Source of the DNA: Siphonodentalium dalli
Lineage: Eukaryota > Mollusca > Scaphopoda > Gadilida > Siphonodentaliidae
DNA length: 64,000 bases
Assembly (NCBI GenBank): GCA_032622095.1
Contig: CP136067.1
Location: forward strand, 173,820,556-173,884,555
Direction of reading: 5' to 3'
Below, one piece after another: positions 46,031 through 56,846 of this stretch. The translations under genes were made by a program, and so were the position numbers. Position 1 is the first letter of the stretch, and every line of letters begins with the position of its first letter. The notes beneath the pieces were generated by a model that was not told where the DNA came from, ran no database searches, and saw only the letters and a program-made list of their open reading frames with translations.

Positions 46031-47000
46031 TTTTAACTTATTATATCTCTTGTTCTACTGAGTAGTCTCCTTTGTCCAAAGTTTCAAAAAGTTTAGATAG
46101 TCTGCTTTCTAAGCATTTTACTATTTGGTCTTGATTTTTTTTTAATTTGGAAGAATATGCTATAGTTTCCCCTCTTATCATTGGTTTCAAGGTTTCCCAC
46201 AACCGTTGGTCATTTATAGTGAAAGAGTCAGAATTATTGACACCTGTTTCCGCACGACTGCTGTACTAACTACTAATATTGATAGTGTGTGTTTTACTAT
46301 CTCAATATACTATTGATCTCGTAAAATACTATTGTTGAATTTCCATGTGCCTCTTCCTCTTGAGTGACAATTAAATTGGAGATTCAATCTTACTTATGAT
46401 CTGATTTGTAGCTTATTAATATATCATATTTAACATTGATTGGTTGCAAATCTATGGAGACCAGGAACTATAGTAAAGACGTGCATCTTCCTTTCTGGAC
46501 CCCTCCAAGTGTAACGTTGAGCATTTGGGAGTTTCAACCGTCTACACATCATGCAAGTCCAATCTACTTCGCAAGAATCTTATCTTTTCATCTGATTTGG
46601 TGTGATTCCTCTGATAAATTGACTGTATCTATTTCATAAGTTTGTGGTATGTCCAGTCTTCGGCTATTAGTATTGAAGTATTTTCTATTTCTTCTAATTT
46701 TGAGAAAATGTTCCCAAGGAATGATGGTTTATCATCGTTTGGACCATAGAGAGCACATATACTGAATCTCTGGTCTTGTACTGAAACGTCTGAAATAATG
46801 AAGTTGCCATGCTGTTCTGTAATTATGTTATGAATCTTGTACTGTACAGTATTCTGGACTGGTATGGCTACACCTCTCTTAGAACTAGAGAAAGGGGAGA
46901 AGAAGGCTTGATAACCCCACTCAGATTTCCACTTGTTTTCAGTTTCTTTGCAAGAATATGTGTCTACAAATAGAGTATATGCTAAATATTTGGTCAACAA
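46030..47000 (-). pseudogene. L1/Tx1-like retrotransposon endonuclease fragment
   Basis: Frame 47000-46629 reads VDTYSCKETENKWKSEWGYQ, SSSKRGVAIPVQNTVQYKIH, FSICALYGPNDDKPSFLGNI and ENTSILIAEDWTYHKL. The spacing of WKSEWG, SRGVAI, LYGPN and GDWN is that of L1/Tx1 endonucleases, a different lineage from the other elements in this window. Downstream, in broken frames to about 46030, are ISYKSDHK, RGTWKFNNSI-like (interrupted) and a helical linker (QDQIVKCLESRLSKLFETLD). Both ends are truncated and no RT is present. Confidence 0.75.
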
Positions 47001-47059
47001 ATTCTTAAAACATGTTTTGTAGACATGCTTTTGCGCGAATATCCCAAAACGTTTGAATT

Positions 47060-47512
47060 TGTCACTATATGACGTATTTCAGAGATCAAATATAGTTCAT
47101 ATATCAATGGATATGTATCAACCTGTGAGGGTCCAATTGCTATCCATTGCTAACATATCACTCACCATAAAATGGTTTTATGACATTTTATGTTCTTTAA
47201 AATCATGTTCAAAAGAATCTGTATACTGTATAGATCATAAGTTTTCCCCGGCAACGCAACGCAACGCCCTGTTACTGAAACTGGAGACTTGGAATGAGTA
47301 AGTTTTCGAATTATTTCGAATTATCATATTAGTATTGAAATTGCAACACGCAAGGTCTAAATATCATATACTCCCACCCGCTGCTCCCCAGCTAGCTATG
47401 CACATCACCATTAGGTACGTGCATACTTGTCTACTCTTTGTTGTAACACATGCATAGTACTATAAGTATTAACATGAGAAAATGATATATACTCACACTA
47501 CTCGGATATAAG
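47060..47512. other. gene-less stretch upstream of the candidate promoter
   Basis: No domain-bearing frame is visible. A (GCAAC)n-like run lies at about 47250-47268. Confidence 0.4.
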
Positions 47513-47520
47513 TATATAAG
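47513..47520 (+). promoter_or_regulatory. candidate TATA box
   Basis: TATATAAG stands about 30 bases before the proposed start of a 5' exon at about 47543 and leads into the spliced membrane-protein gene. A single motif of this kind is weak evidence in AT-rich DNA; its position before a strong donor site is the only support. Confidence 0.3.
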
Positions 47521-47542
47521 AGCCTCGACGGTATTTAATCTG

Positions 47543-47652
47543 TCTAAAGTACTGGCCGAAGTATTCATATAGACGCGTAGGTCCTATATTAAAGAGAATT
47601 TATCCACTTACGCCCCGAGTTGTGTATTCCGATGATATTATCAGACGTAAAA
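47543..47652 (+). other. candidate 5' untranslated exon of the membrane-protein gene
   Basis: It ends at AAAA|GTAAGTAT (donor at 47653), an almost perfect match to the U1-complementary consensus. The next good acceptor, a T-rich tract ending TTCTTGACAG, is at 48270 and opens the coding exon; the implied intron is 618 bases. The exon has an ATG at about 47632 that, once spliced, would run to an early stop, so it would be a short upstream frame. The 5' end is inferred from the TATA-like motif only. Confidence 0.35.
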
Positions 47653-48296
47653 GTAAGTATTCTGTATTATGTTTCAAGGTGGGTGTCACTGGCACATGCA
47701 GTAGTAAATTTATCAAAAATAACCATTCGTGTTGAGAATAATCTTTAAAAGCGAAATTAAGCGTACCGGACTTACAATGTAAGCCAATAGTTGATGGCGT
47801 GTTTGCAACTAATTAAAGAAAATCTGAAAACGTACCCCCAAACATTAAACTTTCTGTTTTAAGCCGCAAATGGCACTTAGTTATCCAAAATCCGTTTTAA
47901 GGATATTTTATTATCCAAGATGATATTCAGTAAATACATGTATTACTGTTGTCGGTTATGTTCATATTGCCTAAATACAAATTTAATATAAACATTAAGA
48001 ACCCTGACCAATTTACGTCCATGTGCATGCACAATGAGTATGACAATGGAAGTGGGAGAAATGGACCGCAAAGGATCACAATCATTGTGCAGAAATAGCT
48101 CACAAAATGGCTGCCAAAATGGCCGAACTCTCAATAAAATGTTACAATCACAAAAAAAGCGCGAATAATGTCCTGAATTAAAAAAAACTATACGAAAAAG
48201 ATACACCTGTTGTCTCTTGGAGATGTTTAACAGGCCCAAAACTAAATCTTCCCTATTTTGTTCTTGACAGAGTATAATTACGATCTGTTTTTGACA

Positions 48297-48483
48297 ATGG
48301 AGATTAACGATGTCGAGGGGAAAAAGAAATACACAGTTTGTCATCCATCGAGAGAACCTAACATGAGTGCCCGAGCGACGTGGAATGTGATCCGCATTTT
48401 CGTATTAACAATTTTCATCGTTGGAGCTACAATAGCAACGGTTGTTACGGTTGAATATATCAAGAGCCAACAACAAGATAGAG
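48297..48483 (+). CDS. first coding exon of a single-pass membrane protein (partial gene)
   Basis: The exon is bounded by acceptor TTCTTGACAG|AG (48270/48271) and donor GATAGAG|GTGAGC (48483/48484). The chosen ATG at 48297 has a good context (ACAATGG). The 62 residues start with a charged tail (MEINDVEGKKKYTV), followed by basic and aromatic residues and one strong membrane segment (VIRIFVLTIFIVGATIATVV, residues 31-50), then a polar stretch ending QQQDR. A short cytoplasmic tail, one anchor and continuation beyond it suggest a type II membrane protein with an extracellular C-terminal domain. I do not recognise the family, and I find no later exon in the window. Confidence 0.55.
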
Positions 48484-49384
48484 GTGAGCTGATCTGCGGA
48501 AATCAGAGTATGTTAGTAGCCATGTAACTTGTAACGTGTTACTATATTGCTATGTGGATGCACATGGCGGGAACAGTAAGATGAATTTACGACGCCAAAT
48601 CCACACGTATTAGATAGCTGCCAACGTCAAGCGAAACTTATAAATAATAGTTTGGTGGCGAGAACAACGCGACTAGCGATACGTTCAGTTGGCTTCAACC
48701 ATAGTTTGTGTTCTAACTCGCTTGTATCTCGACCGAACATAAAGTATTTATGGAATAACTACGACGAATGCATGATGTTATATGTCAACTTTAATGGACA
48801 ACCTGAAGTGTAGCGATAAATATCGTTCGCAGATGATCAGTTATATATAACAAATAAGACAATATGAAATGACGAATATTAGAGTGTTACAATAATTATA
48901 AGCATCTCCCAATCATGGGTTGGGTGGGGGGATACAACGCATAACTTCAAGAGTAGAATGTCAAGCTAGTTAAACGAATGCAAAATCTCTCGTGTAAATA
49001 AGCTCACACGAGCTTATCGTTACAATTTCCTTGAACATCGTTCAAACGACGCAGTAGTGACCTAGTTTGAATGACCAAAACAAAGTGGACAACTTCGTTA
49101 ACTCTGTACCCGACGTGCACACGTTGGCGAAAATCAATAAATATATAAGATATCTTACCGCAGTAGAATCTCTGCCTGCAGGGCGTTGATCGTGAGAGTG
49201 GCTAAAATGCAAGCTTGGCGCCAAGCTTGGCAGTTTTTAAGGCAGATGACTAAAAGACAAGCTTGGCGGTTTGAATTTTTTTAAAAGCCTTTTAAACCCT
49301 GTTTTCGTGTGAATTATGCGGGAATAGCACCAGTTAATTACCTATATGGCCCATATTCGTAAATTAATCGACAATAGTGCAGTA
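48484..49384. other. intron or intergenic sequence
   Basis: No further exon was found. A 23-base palindromic cluster, GCAAGCTTGGCGCCAAGCTT, lies at 49208-49227 and shares AGCTTGGCG with the satellite that follows, so it may be a decayed outlier of that repeat. Confidence 0.4.
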
Positions 49385-50403
49385 ATGTCCCCGATTGGTT
49401 GGTTAATAGGGGGCGTGGTCACAAAATCAAAACATCGTCTTTTTACGCAGATTTCTTGTCGATTTTTGGTCGATTTCTCTTTTTAAACACCAGTTGGACT
49501 AAGTTTTTTATTCGAAACATGTTGAATGGTTATCATTTATCACTCTCATAGTCGAGCTTGGCGGTTTTGAACATTATATACGAAGAATTTTTGACTTTTA
49601 GATGACCGACCACCGAACCGCCAAGATCGAATTTCAAATCAAAATATTAAGCTGAATTTTCGCCGATTTCTCGTTTCTAAAACATCTTTCAGCTAGTTTT
49701 TATGTAAAAAACGTGTAAAATTGTTATCATTCTTCACAAATATACTCGAGCTTGGCGGTTTTGAACATTATCTACGAAGAATTTTTGACTTTTAGAAGAC
49801 CCACCACCGAACCGCCAAGCTCGAATTTTAAATCAAAATATTAAGCTGAATTTTCGCCGATTTCTCGTTTCTAAAACACGTTCCAGCTAGTTTTTATGTA
49901 AAAACGTGTAAAATGATTATCATTCTTCACAAATATAATCGAGTTTGGCGGTTTTGAACATTATATACTAAGAATTTTTGACATTTTGATGACCGACCAT
50001 CGAACCGCCAAGTTCGAATTTTAAATAAAAATATGAAGCTGAATTTCAGCCGATTTCTCGTTTCTAAAACGCGTTCCATCTAGTTTTCATGTAAAAATGA
50101 TTATCATTCTTCACAAATATAATCGAGCTTGGCGGTTTTTAATATTTTATATTAAGAATTTTGAACATTTTGATGACCGATGGCTGGTTAATAGGGGGTG
50201 TGTTAACCGAATGAAAACCTCGCTTTTTTGCGCAGATTTCTTGTCGATTTTTGGCCGATATCTCTTCTTAAACACCATTTTCACATAGTTTGCATCTGAA
50301 AACACGTTTAATTATTATCATTTATCACTGTCGTAGTCGAGCTTGGCGGTTTTGAACATTGTGTACTGAGAATTTTCTACTTTTATGTGACCGACCACCG
50401 AAC
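49385..50403 (+). repeat. 193-bp satellite with internal inverted motif (left block)
   Basis: Units start TCGAGCTTGGCGGTTTTGAA at about 49552, 49745, 49939, 50121 and 50337. Each holds the reverse complement GAACCGCCAAGCTCGA about 60 bases later, so each unit can form a hairpin. A variant unit (GGTTAATAGGGGGCGTG, then TTTCTTGTCGATTTTTGG) is at 49390-49551 and 50178-50336. The last unit stops mid-unit at CCACCGAAC (50403). The alternation of two unit types over an AGCTTGGCGG core recalls Helentron/HINE-type core repeats, but I see no element ends to confirm that. Confidence 0.8.
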
Positions 50404-50627
50404 TATAGTGAAAACGAAGGACTATTCACTATGGTTATAGATAACTTTATATAGTCTAAGAGTCACAATACATGTATAGCATAAGATAGTTCAACATGGC
50501 TGCTGGTTCGGTTGGATTCTGTTCTTGGTCTGACTTGAGAGAGCCTTCTTCATCCGGGTAATCGGGAATTACGCCACGACCGGTGTGTTCGATTCCTACT
50601 CCGGCAATGTCCGGATTCGGCTATCAC
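50404..50627 (+). repeat. 224-bp direct repeat X, left copy
   Basis: Starts TATAGTGAAAACGAAGGACT, ends CGGCTATCAC. About 97% identical to 62667-62890. The first 38 bases form a weak hairpin (TAGTGAA ... TTCACTA). It contains a TATATAG motif, an ATG in good context (CAACATGGC) opening only 21 codons before a stop kept in both copies, and GTTCGATTCC, which matches the B box of tRNA-like promoters without a convincing A box. Confidence 0.85.
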
Positions 50628-50990
50628 TACACTCCCCCACGCTTTATAGAATACAGCCCTGGGTATGTTGGACCTCGCAGGATGGGTGGTGTGCAGGATC
50701 CCAGCTCCTGAATCTGGATACCGATATTAGGAGACACCGTCATATCCATGGGTCACGGAGGTGGATACTCGGCCTATGACCCAGCTAGCTGCCATGTCCG
50801 GAATGCTCTTTGGTAACGCGTCTCACCAGTGTGGTCTCTTGGTATGTGGTATGATCTGTCCATTATTGTCAATTAGTCAATGGCTGATGAATGGCTCAAT
50901 GGCAAACATCCGGATCAGAAACACATGCTGTTGGTGCCGTAAGTTCCATATTCGCCCAGATGTCTGGATATTCGCCCATTAACCTTGGCA
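50628..50990 (+). other. possible decayed coding remnant
   Basis: Coding-like fragments lie in more than one frame. One runs from within repeat X and includes GNYATTGVFDSYSGNVRIRL; another, near 50850-50920, reads MWYDLSIIVN, a stop, SMADEWLNGKHPD. That resembles the edge strands of concanavalin/laminin-G-like domains (WYxLxIxVN...xxxxYLNG). Stops and frame changes make it non-functional if real. I see no splice sites that would join the pieces. Low confidence. 50991-51491 holds no gene. Confidence 0.2.
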
Positions 50991-51156
50991 ACTGTTGGTG
51001 AGACTGGTGTCGATCATTTCGTAAAATAAATGAGGTATGTCACTCTATGACTCGCACAAATTTCCCTGAAGCTACACGACGTTTTATATATGAATTTCAC
51101 CGGGTTTCATATCATATCGACCTCAACATATCGCATATCGAAAATCAACACAACGC

Positions 51157-51162
51157 TTTATT
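51157..51162 (-). terminator. poly(A) signal AATAAA
   Basis: A canonical AATAAA on the minus strand about 330 bases after the stop codon at 51492, the first such hexamer I found downstream of the orphan gene. Confidence 0.45.
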
Positions 51163-51491
51163 GAAGCTAAATATATATGAACTAGCAAATGTCAAAACGT
51201 ACGTGCAAACTTAACCGGGTTGTGTATTGATGCTTTTATGCACTGTTCTAGCATAATTTTCTGGACTGAACCATGAAGCATCAGAGCATTATCACAAGAT
51301 CTACCCAGTGCATTTGTTTAGGATATAAACAAGCACTAAGCATTATCTTAGATCTACCTGATACATGTGCATGGTTCATGTATGATTTAATGAAATTATA
51401 AATCTAAACCATAATCATATCCAGTGATCGTGTCATTTTCCTTAATACATGTAGTTGTTGAATTCTCTTGTATAGCAGTGGCATGGTTGAT

Positions 51492-52376
51492 TCAGTTGAC
51501 GGCAACTATCATATTTTCCAAACCTCTATGAGGCATTGAATACCACTGCAGAATTTGAGGGATGATTATTCCCACCAGGAACCCATGGCACTGATCTCCA
51601 CCAGGATCCCATGGCCACTGATCTGGGCCCTCTAATTCAGTCTGAGGCCGTGTGCATCTCGGTTCGGCTGTTTGCAACTGATTTGAACGGTCATCAGTCT
51701 GGCTCATGTTCGATACAGCTTCTGTTGCAGTACCGGTATCTGGTTTGTCTGTAGATTTCGCCGCTCCGGCATCTTGAGCTTCTTGTCTGTGTGGTGACTC
51801 AGACGCCGACGCAGTATCATCCTGGGATACATGTATGTCGTCGGTGATCTGGACATCTATGTGCTGTTGAATATCGGTAGTTTTACCATCAGTGCTAACG
51901 ATCTCTTCTGATGGAGACTGGTAGCCTGTATCATATGAACACGTGGTTGGCTGAGCATCTGATGATAGTGAGCTGTCCGGAAAATACGAACATGACGGGC
52001 AGAGTCCACTGAATGATGAGTTACCATATTCCAATTGGGATATGGCAGATGCCATATATGCTTGCGATACATCATTCACTTGAGTTGTGGTACACTCTGG
52101 TATATCCCAATCCAGCATGAGACATATGCTATCTACCATGCTCAGATCAAGGGAAAATATGTCGTCCCACTCGAGGCTGATATCATGGACTGGCTCCTCG
52201 TCTTGTTCATTGTCCATAAGTTTATTGATAGCTGGCTCGCCAGGTTTCTCATGCTGAACTGGATTTCTTGTGTAGAAGGTATACTCTTCTGATGTTATTA
52301 GTTCCATGTCGTCTATTTCCGACTGCAAGTTCTTCAGAGAGTTGGAAAGACGATCAGCTGTCTCCACTATTTCCCC
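51492..52376 (-). CDS. orphan gene, C-terminal part (second frame)
   Basis: The frame ends with TGA at 51492-51494 and lacks its own ATG. Upstream it opens only from DYITGEIVETADRLSN, overlapping the end of the first frame, so it should be read as the continuation of 52367-53638 after a one-base shift at a run of five Gs (52375-52379). The segment is acidic and Ser/Thr/Gln-rich (EWDDIFSLDLSMVDSICLML, YDTGYQSPSEEIVSTDG, DGAAKSTDKP-like), with a CPSCSY motif near its middle. Composition suggests a mostly disordered tail, perhaps with regulatory phosphorylation sites. No family is recognised. Confidence 0.5.
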   Translation of the reverse strand, partial: GEIVETADRLSNSLKNLQSEIDDMELITSEEYTFYTRNPVQHEKPGEPAINKLMDNEQDEEPVHDISLEWDDIFSLDLSMVDSICLMLDWDIPECTTTQVNDVSQAYMASAISQLEYGNSSFSGLCPSCSYFPDSSLSSDAQPTTCSYDTGYQSPSEEIVSTDGKTTDIQQHIDVQITDDIHVSQDDTASASESPHRQEAQDAGAAKSTDKPDTGTATEAVSNMSQTDDRSNQLQTAEPRCTRPQTELEGPDQWPWDPGGDQCHGFLVGIIIPQILQWYSMPHRGLENMIVAVN

Positions 52377-53638
52377 CGTGATATAATCTGCTTCTGGTCA
52401 TTGGAATGTGGTCGGTTGTTTTCCTCAACATCAAATCTCATGACACAGTCATTTAACCCTGGTAATTTTTCAACTACTTGAGTCTTGGAGTTTTGGATGG
52501 AGGCTTTTCCTGATAGCTGATCTTTGGCGACCATTTTGACTGCCATCTTCTCTGATAACTTATTTTCTGGGATTGGTTCGAGCATTGGACTGGATCCAGT
52601 GGAAAAACCGGCGCATCTTGTGAGCGCAGCAGTTGATTTCCTAACCGGGATGCGGTCATTGGGATAAAGGTCAGTAACATTTACTCGGCCCAATTTCTTT
52701 GATAAATCAGCGTCCTTATTGTATATAGCAGTCGTCGATTGAACAAATTCATCCTTCCGATTAACAATATAATTTCCAATCTGACTGGCAAATTCGAGTA
52801 GTCGAGAATGAGATTTCTTCCGAGCTGCGCTTTGTTGGTCTCCACTCAACTCCCATCGCATTAATTTGCTTATCAGCTCGCTGAACGAGATATTTCCCCA
52901 CTCATTCTTCGTCGTCTCTGGCTTGTACGCACATAAGTTGAGAATCATATCGTCGCGTTTGTGCTTCTCTTCAGTCATCACTTCCATCATATATTCCAAT
53001 TCTCTCATAAGCGTCTCTAGATAGGAAATGACCTTGATAGAAATAGGATGGAATTTCGGAAATTCCTTCAGTAAATCCACGCCTTGGAATACCAACTTCA
53101 CACCTTCCATCCACTGGGTCATTTCGTGTGCATCTTTATCTAACCGAGATGAAATCCTATTCCAAACATAATACTTGCCCGACTCAGGAGGATCGGTCCT
53201 CAGTTCATGAGTTGTCTCAGCATGGTTTGACTGATCTTCTGGCTGCGGCATTTTAAAGCTAACAGCCTGTTGATTTGACTCAGTTGGATCGGGTATTTGT
53301 GCAGCCTTGGTCTGTTGAACTGGGTATGGCAAACCAGGTGGGTATGGCAAACCAGGTGAGCGTTGGTTATAATTGGTTGTTGGCCAATGATGTTGCGCAT
53401 AATATGGCTGAGTTGGTGGCAGTTGTTGAGAAGCATGCGGCGGTCGATACATTGGTTGGACTGGGTATGGCAAACCAGGTGGGTAATTGTTAGAGTTGGT
53501 TGTTGGCCATTGATTTTGCACATAATATGGCTGGATTGGTGGCAGTTGTTGATAAGCATACGGTTGATACACACTCGATCCATATTGAACCAAAGTTGGT
53601 GCCCAATTGTATGAATTGACAGATCCAAAGCTTGCCAT
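52367..53638 (-). CDS. orphan gene, N-terminal part (423 codons)
   Basis: ATG at 53636-53638 lies in good context (AGAAATGGC). Residues 20-100 are a Pro/Tyr/Gln-rich region made of two imperfect repeats (YQQLPPIQPYYVQNQWPTTN and SQQLPPTQPYYAQHHWPTTN, each followed by PGLPYP). Residues about 150-330 are helical and charged (KDAHEMTQWMEGVKLVFQGV, ISYLETLMRELEYMMEVMTE, SRLLEFASQIGNYIVNRKDE) and look like a folded domain. The rest is Lys/Ser-rich. The frame stops with TAG immediately after a G5A3 run; one more G would join it to the 291-codon frame for about 715 codons. There is no transposase, RT, gag-knuckle or known immune domain. An intronless host gene, a retrogene or the cargo of the surrounding block are all possible. 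Confidence 0.6.
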   Translation of the reverse strand: MASFGSVNSYNWAPTLVQYGSSVYQPYAYQQLPPIQPYYVQNQWPTTNSNNYPPGLPYPVQPMYRPPHASQQLPPTQPYYAQHHWPTTNYNQRSPGLPYPPGLPYPVQQTKAAQIPDPTESNQQAVSFKMPQPEDQSNHAETTHELRTDPPESGKYYVWNRISSRLDKDAHEMTQWMEGVKLVFQGVDLLKEFPKFHPISIKVISYLETLMRELEYMMEVMTEEKHKRDDMILNLCAYKPETTKNEWGNISFSELISKLMRWELSGDQQSAARKKSHSRLLEFASQIGNYIVNRKDEFVQSTTAIYNKDADLSKKLGRVNVTDLYPNDRIPVRKSTAALTRCAGFSTGSSPMLEPIPENKLSEKMAVKMVAKDQLSGKASIQNSKTQVVEKLPGLNDCVMRFDVEENNRPHSNDQKQIISRGK

Positions 53639-54049
53639 TTCTTGATCTTGATCTTAATGACTTAAGAAAGTTTGTCAAAGTTGGTGAAGAATGATCAAAT
53701 GAACCCGCGTTTACCTAATAACTCAGGCATACAGATATCATTATCATTCTGATTTGTCGCTCAATTTATTTGATACCTGATATATAAATCAAGCAGTTTC
53801 AAAGTGGCAAGTGTTCTATTCCTTTCAGTACCACTAAGAATTCAAATATATATGGTATCTTGATACATATAAATAGCAATACACATCAAAAATGAATATC
53901 GCACAAAGCAATCTGAGTAGTTATGCGAACAATTATACAACAATAATAAGTATCAATGTTAGTATGAATGACTGAACCTAAACCGAGGTTCCAAAAATCA
54001 TTCACAATAACATCATATATCTATAAGAAAAATGTCTACTCAAAATACT

Positions 54050-54420
54050 AATGAAATATTCCACATTGAACGAAAAAATATTACTTTATCTGATACCCAC
54101 AATTAATTAATTAATATATCAAAAATAAACACATACAAAATATTAATGAAAATACTTTATCTGATACACACAAATAATTAATTCATTTATCAAAAATAAA
54201 CACATACGAAATATTAATGAAAACATATGCATATATCCAAGATGTGTATATCAGTTATTGAAGAATAAATCAGGGTCTCATAAGTTAATCAACTTATGCA
54301 GAGAAACTGATCACAGTGACATTAGAAATATAATAAATCAGTGTCTCAAAAGTAAATATACTCATATAGAGAAACTGATCACAATGGCATGAAAATATAT
54401 AAATAAATGCAAAAATACAA
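54050..54420. repeat. two short tandem duplications
   Basis: A unit of about 75 bases (ACTTTATCTGATACxCACAA ... ATCAAAAATAAACACATAC) occurs twice at 54083-54220. A unit of about 85 bases (AATAAATCAGxGTCTCA ... AGAGAAACTGATCACA) occurs twice at 54275-54410. Both lie upstream of the orphan gene on its strand. Confidence 0.6.
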
Positions 54421-54499
54421 AAAATATCAGCTTATTAAAGTGTTTTTCAACTGGAAAAGCTGACAAGAACAATATGTGGATTGTAGCAGAGTTCTGTAG

Positions 54500-55010
54500 T
54501 TTAGGATATGCTGTCTGTACTGAATATTCTCTTGAAGGTTGAAGTATACTGATTTTTACCCTAGACGCTATGTATTAGAATGGAGGGGTATTCCCTTGCT
54601 AATACATAACCCGTGGGCAGGAATCAATTGGTCAAAATTCTCAGAAACTGAATAAATTGTGCAGACTGTTGATAGATTTGGTTGGAAACTCAGTTGATTG
54701 GTTGATGAGCACTCAGCAAAGCTGACTAGAAATCTGTATATTATTTCCTAGTTATGTGGACTGTACTACTGAATATTCTCTTGATGTTAAGTTATACTGT
54801 AGTTTCCAGGTACCAGTTATTAATCAAAATGTGCATTGTTACCCATGGTCTTATATATTAGAATGAAGGGGTGTTCCCTGGCTAATAAATAAACCCTGTG
54901 CAGGAGTCAATCATCAATGTGATAAAAATTCACATAAATCAAACTGGCAGAATGTAGATTGTCAGATTTGGTTGCCAAATCAGTTGCTGATAAACACATA
55001 GCAGAAGGAG
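54500..55010. repeat. tandem duplication, about 285-bp unit
   Basis: CTGAATATTCTCTTGA occurs at about 54520 and 54770, TATTAGAATGxAGGGGT at about 54573 and 54857, and AGATTTGGTTG at about 54676 and 54965. The offset varies from 250 to 289 bases because of indels. It is non-coding and diverged by roughly 20%. Confidence 0.6.
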
Positions 55011-55019
55011 CTACATTGT

Positions 55020-56372
55020 CATTGACAATTACATGTAGCTTGTAAATTATGAACAGTAAAGTTTATCTGACCGTGAATATGGAGGAACTGGGCAATGAAG
55101 TTGTCGAATCCAATCTCCCCTGTCGCCAGAAACCGGCTAGCTGTGGTGTCCGAATTGAAGACAGGACACTGTAGTTACCGATGTGTACATGCTATTTTTA
55201 GCACAGAGCGGCAGGAATAAATTTTGTGCAGAAACGGCACAGCAAATGTCAATTTTACACGTTGAAACATGTTGTCAGCAGAATTCATCAATAATATCAT
55301 GAACTATATATATTTAGCAACATTATGGCAATATCGTAGAACAGCCCCTGGATTCAACGGCAGTGTTGTTCTCTAACTGCTTCATGTAAACCACAGGTTT
55401 TGGTAGTTTTATATACCTTTTTCATGAGAATGAGATGACCCTTCTAGTAAATAAATGACCAGGTATCTAACTAGAAAACCGGAAGTAGATTAAATATCCA
55501 GTGATGAAATTGGAATTTCTTTCGTTGTAATACTATTTACCCTATCGACGTTAATTAACCGTCGCGCGTTCATGCACATATAATTAACACTAGCTTTACT
55601 TACAGTGTTCGTCTTACTAAAGAATCTTCCAAATAATAGAAAGAAACATAATTTTTTTTATAGCAATTCCGGTCGTGCTTCTGTCGGTTAGGTACACACG
55701 TGATACCGGAAGTTTGTTCTGGCTAAATTGACCTTGACATAAATAATGTCAATAAAACTTGTACTCCGAGTCCGATATCGGTAAAATGTGTAGTTGGGAA
55801 TTTCACTTTCGTTTATTGTCGTTACTATATTGCCAATAATGTTGATATCTTTTTGGTTGTGACAACCTATGCCAATTACTTATAAAATGAATTAAAAAAT
55901 AACTAAAAGTACGTCTTATATTTCAACTTTTATCCACATTTATTTTAACCTTTTTAGGTCTTTTATGGTTTACAAGAGTTATCTATCCTGGCAACGCGCT
56001 AACTTACAAGATAACCGTCTGCCCCATTATGTGCTTTTAAAACAATTGTATATATAGTTATTCCTTGTACTAGTTGTAGAAGTTGCAGTTATATGTAGTA
56101 GTTGATATTTGCAATGTTTATAAGTATGCAAAAATAATGGGAACTATTAAATCAAACGCGCGCTGAAATATTTGACGTATTTGACATTGTTGTCTCTAAA
56201 GCACTGGAATGGGTCCTATATCACGCTTATGAAAATGTAAAAATCCCACACAATATTATATTAATGTTATCTTAAATAAAAGTGTGTAGAAATGACACAT
56301 GACATATGTGCGTCGGTGGAATTTCCTCAACATTGAATATCACTGAATATGTGAGTATATATCATTATTATT
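55020..56372. other. gene-less stretch
   Basis: No supportable gene. At 55321-55355 there is a 35-base segment (GGCAATATCGTAGAACAGCC, CCTGGATTC) whose inverted, slightly diverged copy is at 62485-62519. Confidence 0.4.
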
Positions 56373-56846
56373 GCTGATGGGGTCATTGTCACAAGGCATC
56401 GATCACATTCGTAGCCAGCTTTTTAAATCGATCACAAATGTAGCCAGCTTTTCTATGATGATCTCATTTGTAGCCAGCTTTTCATATTCATGCGAGCCTC
56501 AATGAACAAGATTAGGTTAAGCTCCTTGTTCTGAGTTGATGGATGAAAAACAAATTTGAATTTGAATTTGATATTAGTTCATCTAATAATCTAACGTTTC
56601 TGATCAATGTCGTTAGAATGCTCGAATTATATTCCAATATAAGTTAATAAACGAAGTCAGTTTTGGAGAATGACGTCGACATTTTAGTTACGAGCGCAAT
56701 GACGTCATATTTCGCGCCATATAAAGCATGCAATTAGAAAAGCTGGCTACGAATGTGATCGCCGGTGAAAAGCTGGCTACATTTGTGATCGATTTAAAAA
56801 GCTGGCTACGAATGTGACCGGGGCCTTGTGACAATGACCCCATCGG
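56373..56846. mobile_element. 474-bp foldback element
   Basis: The left arm starts GCTGATGGGGTCATTGTCAC and the right arm ends GTGACAATGACCCCATCGG. Each arm of about 100 bases carries two or three copies of a 24-base motif (GATCACATTCGTAGCCAGCT, TTT), inverted between arms. CATTATTATT flanks both sides (56363-56372, 56847-56856) and is probably a 9-10-bp target duplication, although the site is simple sequence. The interior has no gene. Subrepeated arms and a 9-10-bp duplication resemble foldback or Mutator-like MITEs. Confidence 0.75.

Noticed and set aside
50404-50627. Repeat X as a tRNA-derived SINE
   Set aside because: GTTCGATTCC matches a B box, but there is no A box at normal spacing, no tail and no independent target duplications.
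52360-52385. Programmed -1 frameshift joining the two orphan frames
   Set aside because: The site CGG GGG AAA TAG does not form an X-XXY-YYZ heptamer and the A-site codon would mispair after slipping; a missing G is simpler.
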